A stretch of 64,000 bases of DNA from DATAEG01 sp963703085 (GCA_963703085.1 OY969789.1:62001-126000); one strand, 5' to 3'. Shown: positions 7,832 to 16,693, numbered from the stretch's first letter. The notes: generated by a model not told the origin, from the sequence alone. Numbers and translations are program-made.

Positions 7832-8714
7832 GTGACGACGGAATTCGATGTCCAGACCAGCGGCGGCCGCACGGTGCATGCCTACGACAGCGGACCGCCG
7901 AATGCCAACACCGCCCTGACGGTGCTCTGGCACCACGGCACGCCGCAGACCGGGAAGTTGCTCGAGCCGCTACTGGCGATGGCCGAACAGCACGGCGTGC
8001 GGTGGCTCTCCTACGACCGCCCGGCCTACGGCGGGTCAAGCCCGCGTCCGGGACGCGATGTCGCCGCGGCCGCCAAAGACGTCCGGCAGATCGCAGACCA
8101 TCTGGGCATCGAGCGGTTCGCGGTCATGGGCGCCTCGGGGGGCGGCCCGCACGCACTGGCCTGCGCCGCGCTGCTACCGGACCGCGTGCTCGCGGTGGCC
8201 TGCCTTGCCGGCTTGGCGCCATGGGCAGCTGACGGCCTGGACTGGTTCGCCGGCATGGCCGCCGGCGGTGACCGCCGAGCTTCGTGCCGCCGTCGCCGGG
8301 CGAGCGGAGCTGCAACACGTTCTCGAGACCACCGACTTCGACCCGGAGTCCTTCATCCCGGCCGATTACGCAGCGCTGGAAAGCGCGTGGTCGTCACTGT
8401 CGGCAGTGGTGGGTTTGGCCACTGCCGACGGCCTCGGCGGGATGATCGACGACGACCTGGCCTACGTGGCGCCATGGGGCTTCGATCCCGCGCAGGTCGC
8501 CGCGCCGACGCTGGTGGTGCACGGCGAGCGGGATCGGGTGGTGCCCAGCTCGCACGGTCGCTGGCTGGCCGAGCATTGCCCCGCTGCGGAGCTGTGGCTG
8601 CGCCCGGACGACGGTCACATCTCGGTACTGAACAGTTGCAATGCGGCTACCGCGTGGCTCGTCGAACAGGCGGGTCGGTCAGCTATCCCAGATCGACGGA
8701 AGGCCGGCGGCTGA
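7832..8714 (+). pseudogene. Alpha/beta hydrolase interrupted by one frameshift
   Basis: The first part, from GTG 7832, reads TEFDVQTSGGRTVHAYDSG and carries the nucleophile elbow GASGGG (about residue 100). Near 8255-8270 (GCCGCCGGCGGTG) the homologous reading passes to the next frame, from VTAELRAAVAGR to the end, which contains the acid strand LVVHGERDRVVP and the catalytic-histidine motif DDGHISV. Together the two frames give a complete alpha/beta hydrolase of about 293 aa. One extra base in the GC-rich run explains the break, so this is either a recent pseudogene or a sequencing error. The last 36 bases overlap the 3' end of the convergent secreted protein gene. Confidence 0.8.
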
Positions 8715-10457
8715 TTGCCGGGCGAGCACGAACCATGCGGTGGCCGCGACCGCGGCGGCGGTGGTCATGCCCGCCGCGTCGTCGTTTCGGGTGGCGCCCG
8801 GAAGCGATCCGTCCGTCGTCTGCGCGGCACTGATGGCGCTGAGTGTCAGCGGCGCGCGCGAGTCGTGATTGCGCTGCTGCGCCACTGCGACGCCGGCCGA
8901 GCCCTCCAACCACACCAGCTGCGGATCAGCCACCGGCAACGCCGGTGCGTAGCCGGACACCGCTGCGTCGGACGTGGCGAACAGCTCGACGTGCGACAGA
9001 GCCGCAGCGGCCAGGTCGGGCCGGCCGATGGCGCCGAGAAAGATCGCTCCCCACGAGTTGACGTCCAGTGCCTCGGTCCGGTCCGGCCCGGACGGGGTCC
9101 AGCCCTGCAGGAAACGGCCGGCCGCGGGATCCCACAACCGGCCCACGATGGCATCCTGCAGCCGGTTGGCCGCGGTGCCGTCGTCCGGGTCAGCCAATAC
9201 CGTTGCGGCCAGCCGCAGCGCATGCCAGGCGTCGAGGTCGTGCTCGGTCGAACTCCAGCTGATGACAGCGGCCGGATCGAAACTCGACCCGTCCGCGGAA
9301 TACGCGCCGGCACCTCCGGTGAGCAGGCCGGCCATCTCGCCGGAGCTGACTTGCTGCTCGCGCAGCCAGTCGACGGCGCGGCGCGCGTCGGCCACCAGGG
9401 CCGTCCGATCCGGGTCCGCACTGGGCAACGACTCGATGTATCGCAACAATGCATACGTCGCGAAACTGTGGTTACCGGTTCGGTACTCACGTACCGCAGC
9501 TGCCGGGTTGAGCGCCGCAGCGGACGAGACGAACCCGCCGTCCTGGGCTCCGCCGCTCGTCTGCAGGGTGACCAATCCGGCGGCCAGGGTTGCCGCGGTA
9601 GGCGCGTCCCCGAGCGACACCGCGCAGAGCAACGCCAATGCCTGGTCATAGGTGTAGGAGACACCGCTGCGGCGGTCGCTGGCCGGAACGTCGTAGGAGC
9701 GGATGAGGCCGGTGCGCGGTGCGTACTCGGCCAGCACGTCACCCGACCCGGTCTCGACGAGTTGGAACGACTTCGCGCCGGGCGAACTCGCCGGGAAGGC
9801 GAAGGTGCCGTCCGCGCTCGCCGGCACGGTCCCGATGAGATAGGCGGTGTCGGTAGTTACGTACTGGCGCACCTCCAGCCCGCGATAGCTGCCCGGGTTC
9901 GGCCACGCCGGACCGGCCGGCGCGTACCCGTGGGCGGCGTCCAGCACCTCGAAGCCCCACTCACCGTCCGGCTGCGGCGGCAGTGCGGACAGATCGAGAG
10001 CGAAGCTGCCGTCCGGGGCGACGAGGGTCTGCAGCGGAACTTGGCTGTGCTGCGATCCGGTGGAGCGCAGCACCTGGATGATCCACCGGCCCTGCTCGGC
10101 GGGCAGCGTGACGTGACCGGACACCGCTCCGCGGTAGCTGCCGGGCAGCGACGCCGGGGTGTCCACCGCCACACTCGCCGCACCGTCGACGGGGGGAACG
10201 GCAACGCCGGAGAGGTGGAACGAGCCGGTGAGCGCGCCCGTCCAGGCCGGCGGATAGACGCTTGCAGGGGTGATCGTGGAGTCCGAGACAATCGGTGTGG
10301 CGCTGGCCAGCTGGCCCTGCATCCACCGCCAGGCAGCAGTCACATCACCCGGTGTGCCCGCAGCGCTGCCCTCGGCGCCGGCGACGGGCGAACCGAGCAG
10401 CACGCACGAGCCGGCGAATACGACAGCCATCACGAGACATCTACCGCGCAGGGACAC
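8679..10457 (-). CDS. Secreted helical-toroid protein (possible glycoside hydrolase or lyase), function unknown
   Basis: 592 aa with a signal peptide (residues 1-28: MSLRGR, hydrophobic VMAVVFAGSCVLLG, cleavage near AGA-EG), so it is exported. Residues about 30-270 are beta-rich with repeated Gly/Ser/Pro turns. Residues about 280-590 carry repeated aromatic and acidic helices (HSFATYALLRYI, EHDLDAWHALRLAA, LDVNSWGAIFLGA, DPQLVWLEGSAGVA), the pattern of an (alpha/alpha) toroid seen in glucoamylase- and trehalase-like hydrolases and some lyases. No catalytic pair can be fixed by eye. It is transcribed divergently from the ATP-grasp/glycosyltransferase operon, so it may act on that operon's product. 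Confidence 0.7.
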   Translation of the reverse strand: MSLRGRCLVMAVVFAGSCVLLGSPVAGAEGSAAGTPGDVTAAWRWMQGQLASATPIVSDSTITPASVYPPAWTGALTGSFHLSGVAVPPVDGAASVAVDTPASLPGSYRGAVSGHVTLPAEQGRWIIQVLRSTGSQHSQVPLQTLVAPDGSFALDLSALPPQPDGEWGFEVLDAAHGYAPAGPAWPNPGSYRGLEVRQYVTTDTAYLIGTVPASADGTFAFPASSPGAKSFQLVETGSGDVLAEYAPRTGLIRSYDVPASDRRSGVSYTYDQALALLCAVSLGDAPTAATLAAGLVTLQTSGGAQDGGFVSSAAALNPAAAVREYRTGNHSFATYALLRYIESLPSADPDRTALVADARRAVDWLREQQVSSGEMAGLLTGGAGAYSADGSSFDPAAVISWSSTEHDLDAWHALRLAATVLADPDDGTAANRLQDAIVGRLWDPAAGRFLQGWTPSGPDRTEALDVNSWGAIFLGAIGRPDLAAAALSHVELFATSDAAVSGYAPALPVADPQLVWLEGSAGVAVAQQRNHDSRAPLTLSAISAAQTTDGSLPGATRNDDAAGMTTAAAVAATAWFVLARQSAAGLPSIWDS

Positions 10458-10603
10458 GAATGGAGATCCACATCGTTCGGCCCCGTGATGTGTTGAAACT
10501 GTATCCCACTACGGGCCGCGTGCCGGACGTTTCGCCGGAGTCTCGCTTACGATTGCGATGGCGGCGGGGCGCCACAGCGTGCTCACCAACGGAATGAGGC
10601 CTA
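10458..10603. promoter_or_regulatory. Divergent promoter region of the glycan gene cluster
   Basis: A 146-bp gap between two divergent genes. It must hold promoters for both the secreted protein (minus) and the ATP-grasp operon (plus). No strong -35/-10 pair or palindrome stands out, although TGTTGAAAC-N-TATCCC around 10490-10505 is AT-rich relative to its surroundings. Confidence 0.4.
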
Positions 10604-11662
10604 GTGGTGCCCGATACCGACCCGTCCGCGATCCCCACCCCGGTGCCACCGCCGAGCAGCGCCGTCTTGGTCACTGGGGCCGGCGGCGCGGCTGCGGTCA
10701 CGCTCATTCGGGCCCTGACCGGGCACACCCGGGTGATCGCCGCCGATATGGACCCGCTCGCTGTCGGCCTGTACCTGGTGCCTGCCGCGCAACGCGTGCT
10801 GCTGCCCCGCGGGGATGATCCCGGCTTCGTCGCGGCGCTGCTGGCTTGTGCTGTCGAGCACGGAGTGGACCTCGTGATCCCCACTGTGGACGTGGAATTG
10901 CGCGACGTCTCCGCCGCCCGCGACCGTTTCGCCGCAGAGGGTATCCGGCTGCTCGTGGAGAGCGTCGACACGCTGGACGTGTGTCTGGACAAGGCCGCCC
11001 TGGTACAGCGCTGCGCGGATTACGTCCGGGTGCCCACAACACTGGTTCTGGACGAGTCGACGACCGACGAAGACCTGGCGGCGTTGGGCACGCCCTACAT
11101 CACCAAGCCGCGCCGCGGCGCCGGCGGTCGGGGGTTCTCCGTGATCGCCGAACCGGCGGACCTCGCCCGGGTGCCGCGTGACGGCACGATGATCGTGCAG
11201 GAGTACCTGCCCGGCACCGAATACTCGATCGACGTCCTGTGCCGACCGGACGGCCACGTCGTCGCGGCGGTCCCGCGCACCCGCGACAAGGTCGACTCCG
11301 GGATCGCGGTGGCCGGCCGCACCGTCCGCGACGACGGCCTCGAGGCCTTCGGCCGAGGGGTGGCCCGGGCGATCGGGGCGACCGGCGTGATCAATGTGCA
11401 GGCCCGGCAAGCGGTGGACGGCACCGCCGCACTGCTGGAGGTGAACGCGCGGTTCCCCGGAACGATGACGCTCACCATGCTGGCCGGCATCGACATGCCG
11501 GTGCTCGGCACCGCCGCGGCGTTGGGCGAAGCCCTGCCCGACGAGTTGTCGTTCCGAGAGCTGGCCGTGGTGCGACACTGGGCCGACGTCGCAGTTCCCA
11601 TCGAGGAGTACGGCGTGGTGCAGAGCACCGTGCCGGCCGCTGCCACCGGCTCAGCACCGTGA
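10604..11662 (+). CDS. ATP-grasp domain protein (carbamoyl-phosphate-synthase-like)
   Basis: 352-aa ATP-grasp ligase: a pre-ATP-grasp Rossmann-like domain (AVLVTGAGGAAAVTLIRAL, about residues 20-38), then the ATP-grasp fold with the lysine/glycine loop KPRRGAGGRG (about 165-174) and the metal-binding strand LLEVNARFPG (about 285-294). Such proteins join a carboxylate to an amine or other nucleophile through an acyl phosphate. They resemble the large-subunit fold of carbamoyl phosphate synthase but are stand-alone. It is the first gene of a coupled operon; its stop overlaps the start of the PHP gene. The substrate cannot be read from sequence; tailoring of a glycan or of a small precursor is an inference from context. 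Confidence 0.85.
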   Translation: MVPDTDPSAIPTPVPPPSSAVLVTGAGGAAAVTLIRALTGHTRVIAADMDPLAVGLYLVPAAQRVLLPRGDDPGFVAALLACAVEHGVDLVIPTVDVELRDVSAARDRFAAEGIRLLVESVDTLDVCLDKAALVQRCADYVRVPTTLVLDESTTDEDLAALGTPYITKPRRGAGGRGFSVIAEPADLARVPRDGTMIVQEYLPGTEYSIDVLCRPDGHVVAAVPRTRDKVDSGIAVAGRTVRDDGLEAFGRGVARAIGATGVINVQARQAVDGTAALLEVNARFPGTMTLTMLAGIDMPVLGTAAALGEALPDELSFRELAVVRHWADVAVPIEEYGVVQSTVPAAATGSAP

Positions 11663-12372
11663 CGTCGGCCGTCGACTGGAGCAGCGACCTGCACACGCAC
11701 TCGTCGCTCACCGACGGGGCGGACTCGGCCGCCGCGATGGCCGAGGCAGCCGTGGCCGCCGGGCTGCGGACCTGGGGGCTCAGCGACCATGTCCGGGCCA
11801 GCACGACCTGGCTGCCGGAGTACGCGGCCACCGTCCGGGCACTGGCGGCCGGCCCACTGGTGATCCGGTGCGGTGTGGAGGCAAAGATTCTCGACCTGGC
11901 CGGTGTGCTCGACCTGCCGGCGAGTCTGCCTGAACTCGACTACATCCTCATCGCCGACCACCAATTCCCCGGCGCTTCCGGGCCGGTGCATCCGGACGAG
12001 ATCGGCGCCCAGCTGGCGACCGGTGCGGTGACGGCGCAGGACGTGCTCGAGCAGCTGGTCACCGCCACCTGCGCCGCGCTCGCGGTGAGCCCGTTCCCGC
12101 CCGTGCTGGCTCACTTGTTCAGCGTGCTGCCGAAGTGCGGGCTGCACGAGGACGGGGTCGGCGACGAACTACTGGAGACGCTGGCTTCTGCCTGCCTGAG
12201 CTCCGGCGCCGCCGTCGAGATCAACGAAAAATGGCACTGCCCCGGCCGGCGGGTCATCGATCAGCTCAGCTCGGCCGGAGTACCGATCGTTGCCGGTAGC
12301 GACGCGCACCGATGCGCCGACGTCGGACGGTGGAATTACGCCACCTCGATCGCTGCGGAGCCGGTGCGATGA
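11659..12372 (+). CDS. PHP-domain phosphoesterase
   Basis: 237-aa PHP-fold metal phosphoesterase related to histidinol phosphatase and YcdX. Metal-binding motifs appear in order: DLHTHSSLTDG (about residues 9-19), LSDH (about 41-44), CGVEAK (about 70-75), ADHQ (about 99-102), EINEKW (about 190-195) and GSDAH (about 212-216). GTG 11659 overlaps the ATP-grasp stop by 4 bases (GTGA), and its own stop overlaps the next ATG (ATGA), so the three genes are translationally coupled. It may hydrolyse a phosphorylated sugar or a phosphate made in the same pathway; this is inference. Confidence 0.87.
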   Translation: MTSAVDWSSDLHTHSSLTDGADSAAAMAEAAVAAGLRTWGLSDHVRASTTWLPEYAATVRALAAGPLVIRCGVEAKILDLAGVLDLPASLPELDYILIADHQFPGASGPVHPDEIGAQLATGAVTAQDVLEQLVTATCAALAVSPFPPVLAHLFSVLPKCGLHEDGVGDELLETLASACLSSGAAVEINEKWHCPGRRVIDQLSSAGVPIVAGSDAHRCADVGRWNYATSIAAEPVR

Positions 12373-13889
12373 TCAGCGCGGCCCCTCCGGCCGTGTCCGC
12401 GATCGGGACCGGGGTGGTCTGGATCCTGTCCATCGCAGTGCTGCTCGGCGCGGTGCCCACGCTGGCCACTGTGTGGCAGTACTTGCTCGTGATCGGTCAT
12501 CGCTGGCGCGATCACTACGACAAGGTGGATGTGGACCTGCGTCCCCGGGTCGTCGTGCTCGTCCCGGCCTGGAACGAGTACGACGTACTGCGCTTCAGCG
12601 TGGACCGAATGATGCTGATGGATTACCCACCCGATCGGCTCCGGCTGGTCGTCGTCGATGACGGCAGCAATGACGGCACCCCTGAGCTGTTGGCCGCAAA
12701 GGCACGCGAATATCCCGGCCGTGTTATCGCCCTGCGGAGGGAGAACGGCGGCCAGGGCAAGGCGCACACGCTCAACCACGGCTTGCGCCGCCTGCTGGCC
12801 GATCAGTGGGCGGACGCGGTGCTCATCACCGATGCCGATGTGGTTTTCGAGCCGACCGCGGTGCGCCGAATGGTCCGGCACTTGAGCGATCCGACCGTTG
12901 GCGCGGTGACTGCCTTCATCCGGGAGGCCAGCGAACCGGCCAACTGGATGAACCGCTACATCGGCTACGAGTACTGCGCTGCGCAGGCAGCCGGTCGGCG
13001 CGCCCAGGACGTCGTCGGCGCGCAGGGCTGCCTGGCCGGCGGCGCTCAGTTGCTCACCCGCGCCAATCTGGCGGCGCTCGGTGGCCAGATCGACACCACC
13101 ACCCTGGCCGAGGACACGGTCACGACGTTCCTGACCCAGGTCAACGGTCGCAAGGTGATCTTCGACGGCAACGCGGAGTGCTACGCGGAGGAGCCGGCCG
13201 ATATCACCGGCCTCTGGAAGCAGCGGCTGCGGTGGGCCCGCGGCAACGTCCAGGTGAGCCGACGATTCGCCAAGCTCTTCTTGCACCGCTCGCCCGACCA
13301 CCGTCTCGGCGGAGCCTGGTTCGCGGCCATGTGGTTCTCCACGCTGCTGTTGCCCCTGCTCATGGTGGCGTCGTCAGCTGCACTCATCGCGTTGTGGTGG
13401 CTGCACGCGGACAACGCCCGGCTCTTCTTCCATCTGCTGTGGATCATCAACGCGATCGGTTACGTGTTCACCACCGCCTTCACGCTGCTGATCGACCCTG
13501 CGGTGGCGCGGCAGAGCTGGCGGCAGGCACTGCTCTTCCCGGGCGTGATCAGCATCCTGGTCATGCTGTCCGTCCTGGCGCCGCGGCCCATGACGGCGCT
13601 CGGTCGTAACGCATTTCACGCCGTCGGGCTGGACTGGAACTCCACGGCCCATTCCGGGCTCCTGCTGCTCGCCTACCTCTGGGTCAGTATGTGCATGCTC
13701 GCAGCCTGGCTGGTGTATCGGCTGGACCGCAGCGGAAAGGCCCACTGGTTGGTGTACCCACTGGTGGTGCTGGTCGGTTACGGCCCGATTCTGTGCTCGA
13801 TCACCTTCACCGCCTACGTCGCCGAGCTCAGAGGCACCGCGATCACCTGGGACAAGACCGTCAAGACCGGAAAGGTCGGCGCGCGATGA
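12369..13889 (+). CDS. Membrane glycosyltransferase family 2, cellulose/poly-GlcNAc synthase-like
   Basis: Processive-type GT2 of 506 aa. An N-terminal membrane helix (about residues 10-35) precedes the catalytic domain with VVLVPAWNE, VVDDGSND (UDP-binding Asp), DADV (metal-binding DxD equivalent), LAEDT (catalytic base) and QRLRWARG, the Q-x-x-R-W motif of polymerising synthases. Four or five membrane helices follow (about 315-490), in the layout of PgaC/hyaluronan/cellulose synthases. It most likely polymerises a UDP-sugar and passes the chain across the membrane. ATG 12369 (ATGA overlap with the PHP gene) is preferred over the longer open frame from 12312, which would overlap the PHP gene by 61 bases. 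With the adjacent PIG-L deacetylase, an N-acetylhexosamine polymer is plausible. Confidence 0.88.
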   Translation: MISAAPPAVSAIGTGVVWILSIAVLLGAVPTLATVWQYLLVIGHRWRDHYDKVDVDLRPRVVVLVPAWNEYDVLRFSVDRMMLMDYPPDRLRLVVVDDGSNDGTPELLAAKAREYPGRVIALRRENGGQGKAHTLNHGLRRLLADQWADAVLITDADVVFEPTAVRRMVRHLSDPTVGAVTAFIREASEPANWMNRYIGYEYCAAQAAGRRAQDVVGAQGCLAGGAQLLTRANLAALGGQIDTTTLAEDTVTTFLTQVNGRKVIFDGNAECYAEEPADITGLWKQRLRWARGNVQVSRRFAKLFLHRSPDHRLGGAWFAAMWFSTLLLPLLMVASSAALIALWWLHADNARLFFHLLWIINAIGYVFTTAFTLLIDPAVARQSWRQALLFPGVISILVMLSVLAPRPMTALGRNAFHAVGLDWNSTAHSGLLLLAYLWVSMCMLAAWLVYRLDRSGKAHWLVYPLVVLVGYGPILCSITFTAYVAELRGTAITWDKTVKTGKVGAR

Positions 13890-14044
13890 CGGCGGGTCAG
13901 CACCGCGCCCGGTCGGCGCCGAGTTCGCCGGCCGACGAACTCGCTCAGGACATCCGTCGGGAGAAGCGCATCGCCTGGAAGGGGGTGTTCGCTGTGCTCG
14001 TCGCGGCGGCCGTCGCGGTGGCCCGGCAGCGCTGGTGGGCGTGA
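13886..14044 (+). CDS. Small single-pass membrane protein (52 aa)
   Basis: A 52-aa ORF whose ATG overlaps the stop of the glycosyltransferase gene (ATGA), the same coupling as the two preceding junctions. The N-terminus is polar (MTAGQHRARSAPSSPADE), followed by DIRREKRIAWKG and a C-terminal hydrophobic helix (about residues 34-47) ending in basic and aromatic residues. I know no family for it. Small accessory proteins are common partners of synthase-type glycosyltransferases, so a role in stability or localisation of the synthase is the simplest guess. Confidence 0.65.
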   Translation: MTAGQHRARSAPSSPADELAQDIRREKRIAWKGVFAVLVAAAVAVARQRWWA

Positions 14045-14057
14045 CCGCGCGGTTCGC

Positions 14058-15215
14058 TCAGCCCTCCGGGCGGGCCGGCAGGTCGATCACGCTCGCCATG
14101 TCGGCAGCGCCGTCGCCCTTGCGCTCGGTCGGACTGACACCGCCGATCCGGCGGTCCTGCACCAGCGTGCGAACTGTTTCGAACGGCTCGGCGTAGCGGG
14201 TGTGCGGAGCCAGATGCCGGGCCCAGTAACGGGAGCCGGCCAGGACGGCGTCCGGCTCGAGGTAAGGACGCTGGCTCTGCGACGCGAACATGCTGAGCAC
14301 CTCGACCTTCTTCGAAACCACGTCGTCGATCGCGACGAAGTTGGTCGGCAGGAAGTCGTTGGTTGCCGACGGTGACTGGTAGGCAAGCACCTTGGGCACG
14401 CGACGGCAGGCGCTGATCACCGCGACATGCACCGCACGATGGTCCTGGTGGTTGTCGTTGCGCGAGTGCACGTAGATGACAGACGGATCGACCGCAGTCA
14501 GGACGCTCTCGATGAGCCGAATAGTGCCTACCCCGGCGTCGACCTGCGTGTCGGGCAGGTCACCCAGGAGCAGTCGGGCCCCGATCAGGGCGGCCGCATC
14601 GACCGATTCCTCGACGCGTTCGGCGGTACTGCCCCCAACTCCGCCGTGGCTCATCGTGAGGATGGTGATTTCGTCGCCGAAGGCGCGGTGTTGCAGCAGC
14701 GTCCCGGCGCAGCCGATCTCCACATCGTCAGGGTGTGCACCGACCGCGAGCACGCGTTCCCGGCCACCGCGGGCCCGGGCCAGCAGGGCGCCGAGCACGG
14801 TGCGCAGCGCCAACGGGTTTGCCGGATCGACCACGTCGGATATGCCGGCGCGCAGGGCGGCCAGCAACGTGGACATGTCGAGCCCCTCGCTCGGCGTCGC
14901 GAGCAGAATCGTCGCCGTCGGGTGGGACTGTCGCAGGCTGTTGATCAGGTCGAGTCCGAACTCGTCACTCGGCCCACGCGCATCGAGCAGGACGAGGACC
15001 AGCGAGTCGAATTCCGCGCTGCGGGCCGCCGCCTGTTCGTAGCTGGCGAACACCGGTTCCAGGCCGCATCTGGCGATCGCTGTCATGAGGTCAGGGGTGG
15101 CCGTGACGCCGACGAGCAGTGCGACATCGACCGGCGACTCCAGGCGTTCGACGATTCCGGCCGGCAGCGGACCCAGGTCGGCGGCCCATCCCCCGGTCGC
15201 CGCGTTTCCGGCCAT
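14058..15215 (-). CDS. PIG-L/LmbE-family deacetylase fused to a degenerate receiver domain
   Basis: 385 aa. Residues about 28-150 form a CheY-like receiver; residues about 153-385 form a PIG-L (GlcNAc-PI de-N-acetylase, LmbE) domain with the zinc motif AHPDD (160-164) and HSRNDNHQDHRAVH (250-263). The receiver keeps an aspartate at the phospho-acceptor place (Asp78 in VLLDAR), but the N-terminal acidic pair is replaced (LLVGV) and the usual Lys-Pro reads Asp-Pro (130-131), so normal phosphorylation is doubtful. I chose ATG 15215, preceded by TTGGAGGACAGTG; the frame is open further upstream. It converges on the glycosyltransferase operon (13-bp gap) and probably removes acetyl groups from its sugar or polymer. 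Confidence 0.87.
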   Translation of the reverse strand: MAGNAATGGWAADLGPLPAGIVERLESPVDVALLVGVTATPDLMTAIARCGLEPVFASYEQAAARSAEFDSLVLVLLDARGPSDEFGLDLINSLRQSHPTATILLATPSEGLDMSTLLAALRAGISDVVDPANPLALRTVLGALLARARGGRERVLAVGAHPDDVEIGCAGTLLQHRAFGDEITILTMSHGGVGGSTAERVEESVDAAALIGARLLLGDLPDTQVDAGVGTIRLIESVLTAVDPSVIYVHSRNDNHQDHRAVHVAVISACRRVPKVLAYQSPSATNDFLPTNFVAIDDVVSKKVEVLSMFASQSQRPYLEPDAVLAGSRYWARHLAPHTRYAEPFETVRTLVQDRRIGGVSPTERKGDGAADMASVIDLPARPEG

Positions 15216-15279
15216 CACTGTCCTCCAAGGGAGAAATGCGCCAGCACGAGTGAGCCAGGCGCAGGCCACCCATGCCGCT

Positions 15280-15292
15280 TAGATCTTATCTA
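15280..15292. promoter_or_regulatory. Palindrome/possible -10 upstream of the PIG-L gene
   Basis: TAGAT and ATCTA flank a 3-base centre. Read on the minus strand it contains TAAGAT, a plausible -10 box 66 bases before the PIG-L start. It is the most AT-rich spot of the 145-bp gap, so it may be promoter and operator together. Confidence 0.35.
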
Positions 15293-15360
15293 GTGCGGTG
15301 CGGTTCGCGAGCCGCAGCGCCGACGCTGCGAACAAGATCATCGACGAGAGCAAGCAACTC

Positions 15361-16092
15361 TCACACCAGCTTCGGCAGGCCGAAGGTCGTGGTGACGCCC
15401 GGCGACCACAGCGGCCGCAGCATCCGACTCTGATCGACGGCGACGCCGCAGGCGGCGACCAGGTCGGAGTCCAGGGTGAGGACGTCCGCCTCGTGCAAGG
15501 GCCACGGTCCGTGCTCGTTCGGCACCCAGACGGTGCGTCCCGCCACCCGGGTGTGCAAGCCCCATCGGGAAGTCAGCCAGGTCTCCACTCGAGTCGCCGT
15601 GGTGGGGGCGCCGATGCGCACACTTACGGTGCCGCCGGCAGCGCGGGCGTGGTCGGGCCAGCGGCGGATGGAGCGGTACGTGACATCGCTACCCGTCCGG
15701 CGCGCCCGCATCGCCGACCACGCGTAGGGCAATCCCAGGCTGACCCGAGCGAGCAGCACCGTGGCCAGGCGGGCTGCGTCCAACGTCAGGAACACGATCC
15801 CGTGCCTCCCGGACTCGTCCACCGAGTACAGCCGGACGTTCGTCTCGCAGAACCGGCCGAAGTACGGCGTCGGGATGCGTCCAGGGCCTGCCCCTCGCAT
15901 CTGGAAGGCGACCAGGCCGACGTAGCTCCGTCCGTCGATGACGTCCGGCCGCACTCCGGCCGGCATCAGGTCAATGAGCGCCGACGGATCGACCGGCCAA
16001 TGCAGGAACGTCAGGTTGTCCCAGCTCTGCCTCGACAGCACAGGACCGCGGAGTTGAGGCGCGATCTCGTCGATGGGCACGGCACCGATCAT
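15361..16092 (-). CDS. DUF2071 family protein (YqjF-like)
   Basis: 243 aa. It matches the DUF2071 pattern: SWDNLTFLHWPVDPSAL near the N-terminus, then LMPAGV, YVGLVAFQM, FCETNVRLYS and the C-terminal WPLHEADV. Members are cytosolic proteins of unknown function, sometimes called acetoacetate-decarboxylase-like because of the fold. I use ATG 16092 (MIGAVPIDEI); the frame continues upstream antisense to the DsbA-like gene, which I regard as spurious. There is no clear operon partner; it is divergent from the DsbA-like gene, with only about 80 bp for both promoters. Confidence 0.82.
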   Translation of the reverse strand: MIGAVPIDEIAPQLRGPVLSRQSWDNLTFLHWPVDPSALIDLMPAGVRPDVIDGRSYVGLVAFQMRGAGPGRIPTPYFGRFCETNVRLYSVDESGRHGIVFLTLDAARLATVLLARVSLGLPYAWSAMRARRTGSDVTYRSIRRWPDHARAAGGTVSVRIGAPTTATRVETWLTSRWGLHTRVAGRTVWVPNEHGPWPLHEADVLTLDSDLVAACGVAVDQSRMLRPLWSPGVTTTFGLPKLV

Positions 16093-16174
16093 CCTCGGTC
16101 GGCCCGGCCACCGTGGCAGCGAGCCCCCTCGTCCCACGCAGGTCGTCGTCGCCCTGCTGAGTAGTTTCGTCGAT

Positions 16175-16690
16175 GTGAGCGAGCCAGTAGCGCAGTCCAC
16201 GGACGTGGACCTGAACCGACACGTGTACGGCAATGCCGATGCACCGATCACCGTGATCGAGTACGGCGACTTCGAGTGCCCGTACTGCGGCGCTGCGGCG
16301 CCGGTGCTGAAGGAACTGCTCGACAGTTCGGACGGCCGGGTGCGCTTGGTGTTCCGGCACTTTCCGCTGTTCACCGTGCACCCTTTCGCCCTGACGGCTG
16401 CGCTGGCCGCTGAGGCATCCGGCGAGCACTTCTGGGACATGCACTGGACGCTGTTCAATCACCAGAACCGTCTCGCCGACCCCGACCTGCAGCGCTATGC
16501 CACCGAAGTCGGCGCCGGCGGGGTCATCGGCGACGCGGCCCAACCGTTCCGGGCCGCGGTCGAGGCCGACTACTCGTCCGGAGTCTCACTGGGCGTCCGC
16601 GGCACGCCCACTCTGTACATCGGCGATCGCCTCTACACCGGCCGCGTCGAACTGCGCGCCCTACGCGCGGCCATCGGGCTCAATCGCTGA
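16175..16690 (+). CDS. DsbA-family thiol-disulfide oxidoreductase
   Basis: 171-aa thioredoxin-fold protein of the DsbA/FrnE type. It has the active-site motif CPYC in GDFECPYCG (about residues 32-40) and the cis-proline region GVRGTPTLYIG (about 140-150). There is no signal peptide when started at GTG 16175, so it is probably cytosolic. The upstream open frame from 16073 overlaps the start of the divergent DUF2071 gene and adds no homology. It converges with nhaA, 3 bp apart. In several actinobacteria NhaA is fused to a DsbA-like domain of this type, so the neighbourhood is consistent with a shared role in stress or pH response. Confidence 0.87.
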   Translation: MSEPVAQSTDVDLNRHVYGNADAPITVIEYGDFECPYCGAAAPVLKELLDSSDGRVRLVFRHFPLFTVHPFALTAALAAEASGEHFWDMHWTLFNHQNRLADPDLQRYATEVGAGGVIGDAAQPFRAAVEADYSSGVSLGVRGTPTLYIGDRLYTGRVELRALRAAIGLNR

Positions 16691-16693
16691 GGC

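Noticed and set aside
8715..10496. 593-aa plus-strand open frame opposite the secreted toroid gene
   Set aside because: It mirrors the minus-strand gene almost exactly and is Arg-rich with no recognisable domain; the minus-strand product has a signal peptide and sensible composition.
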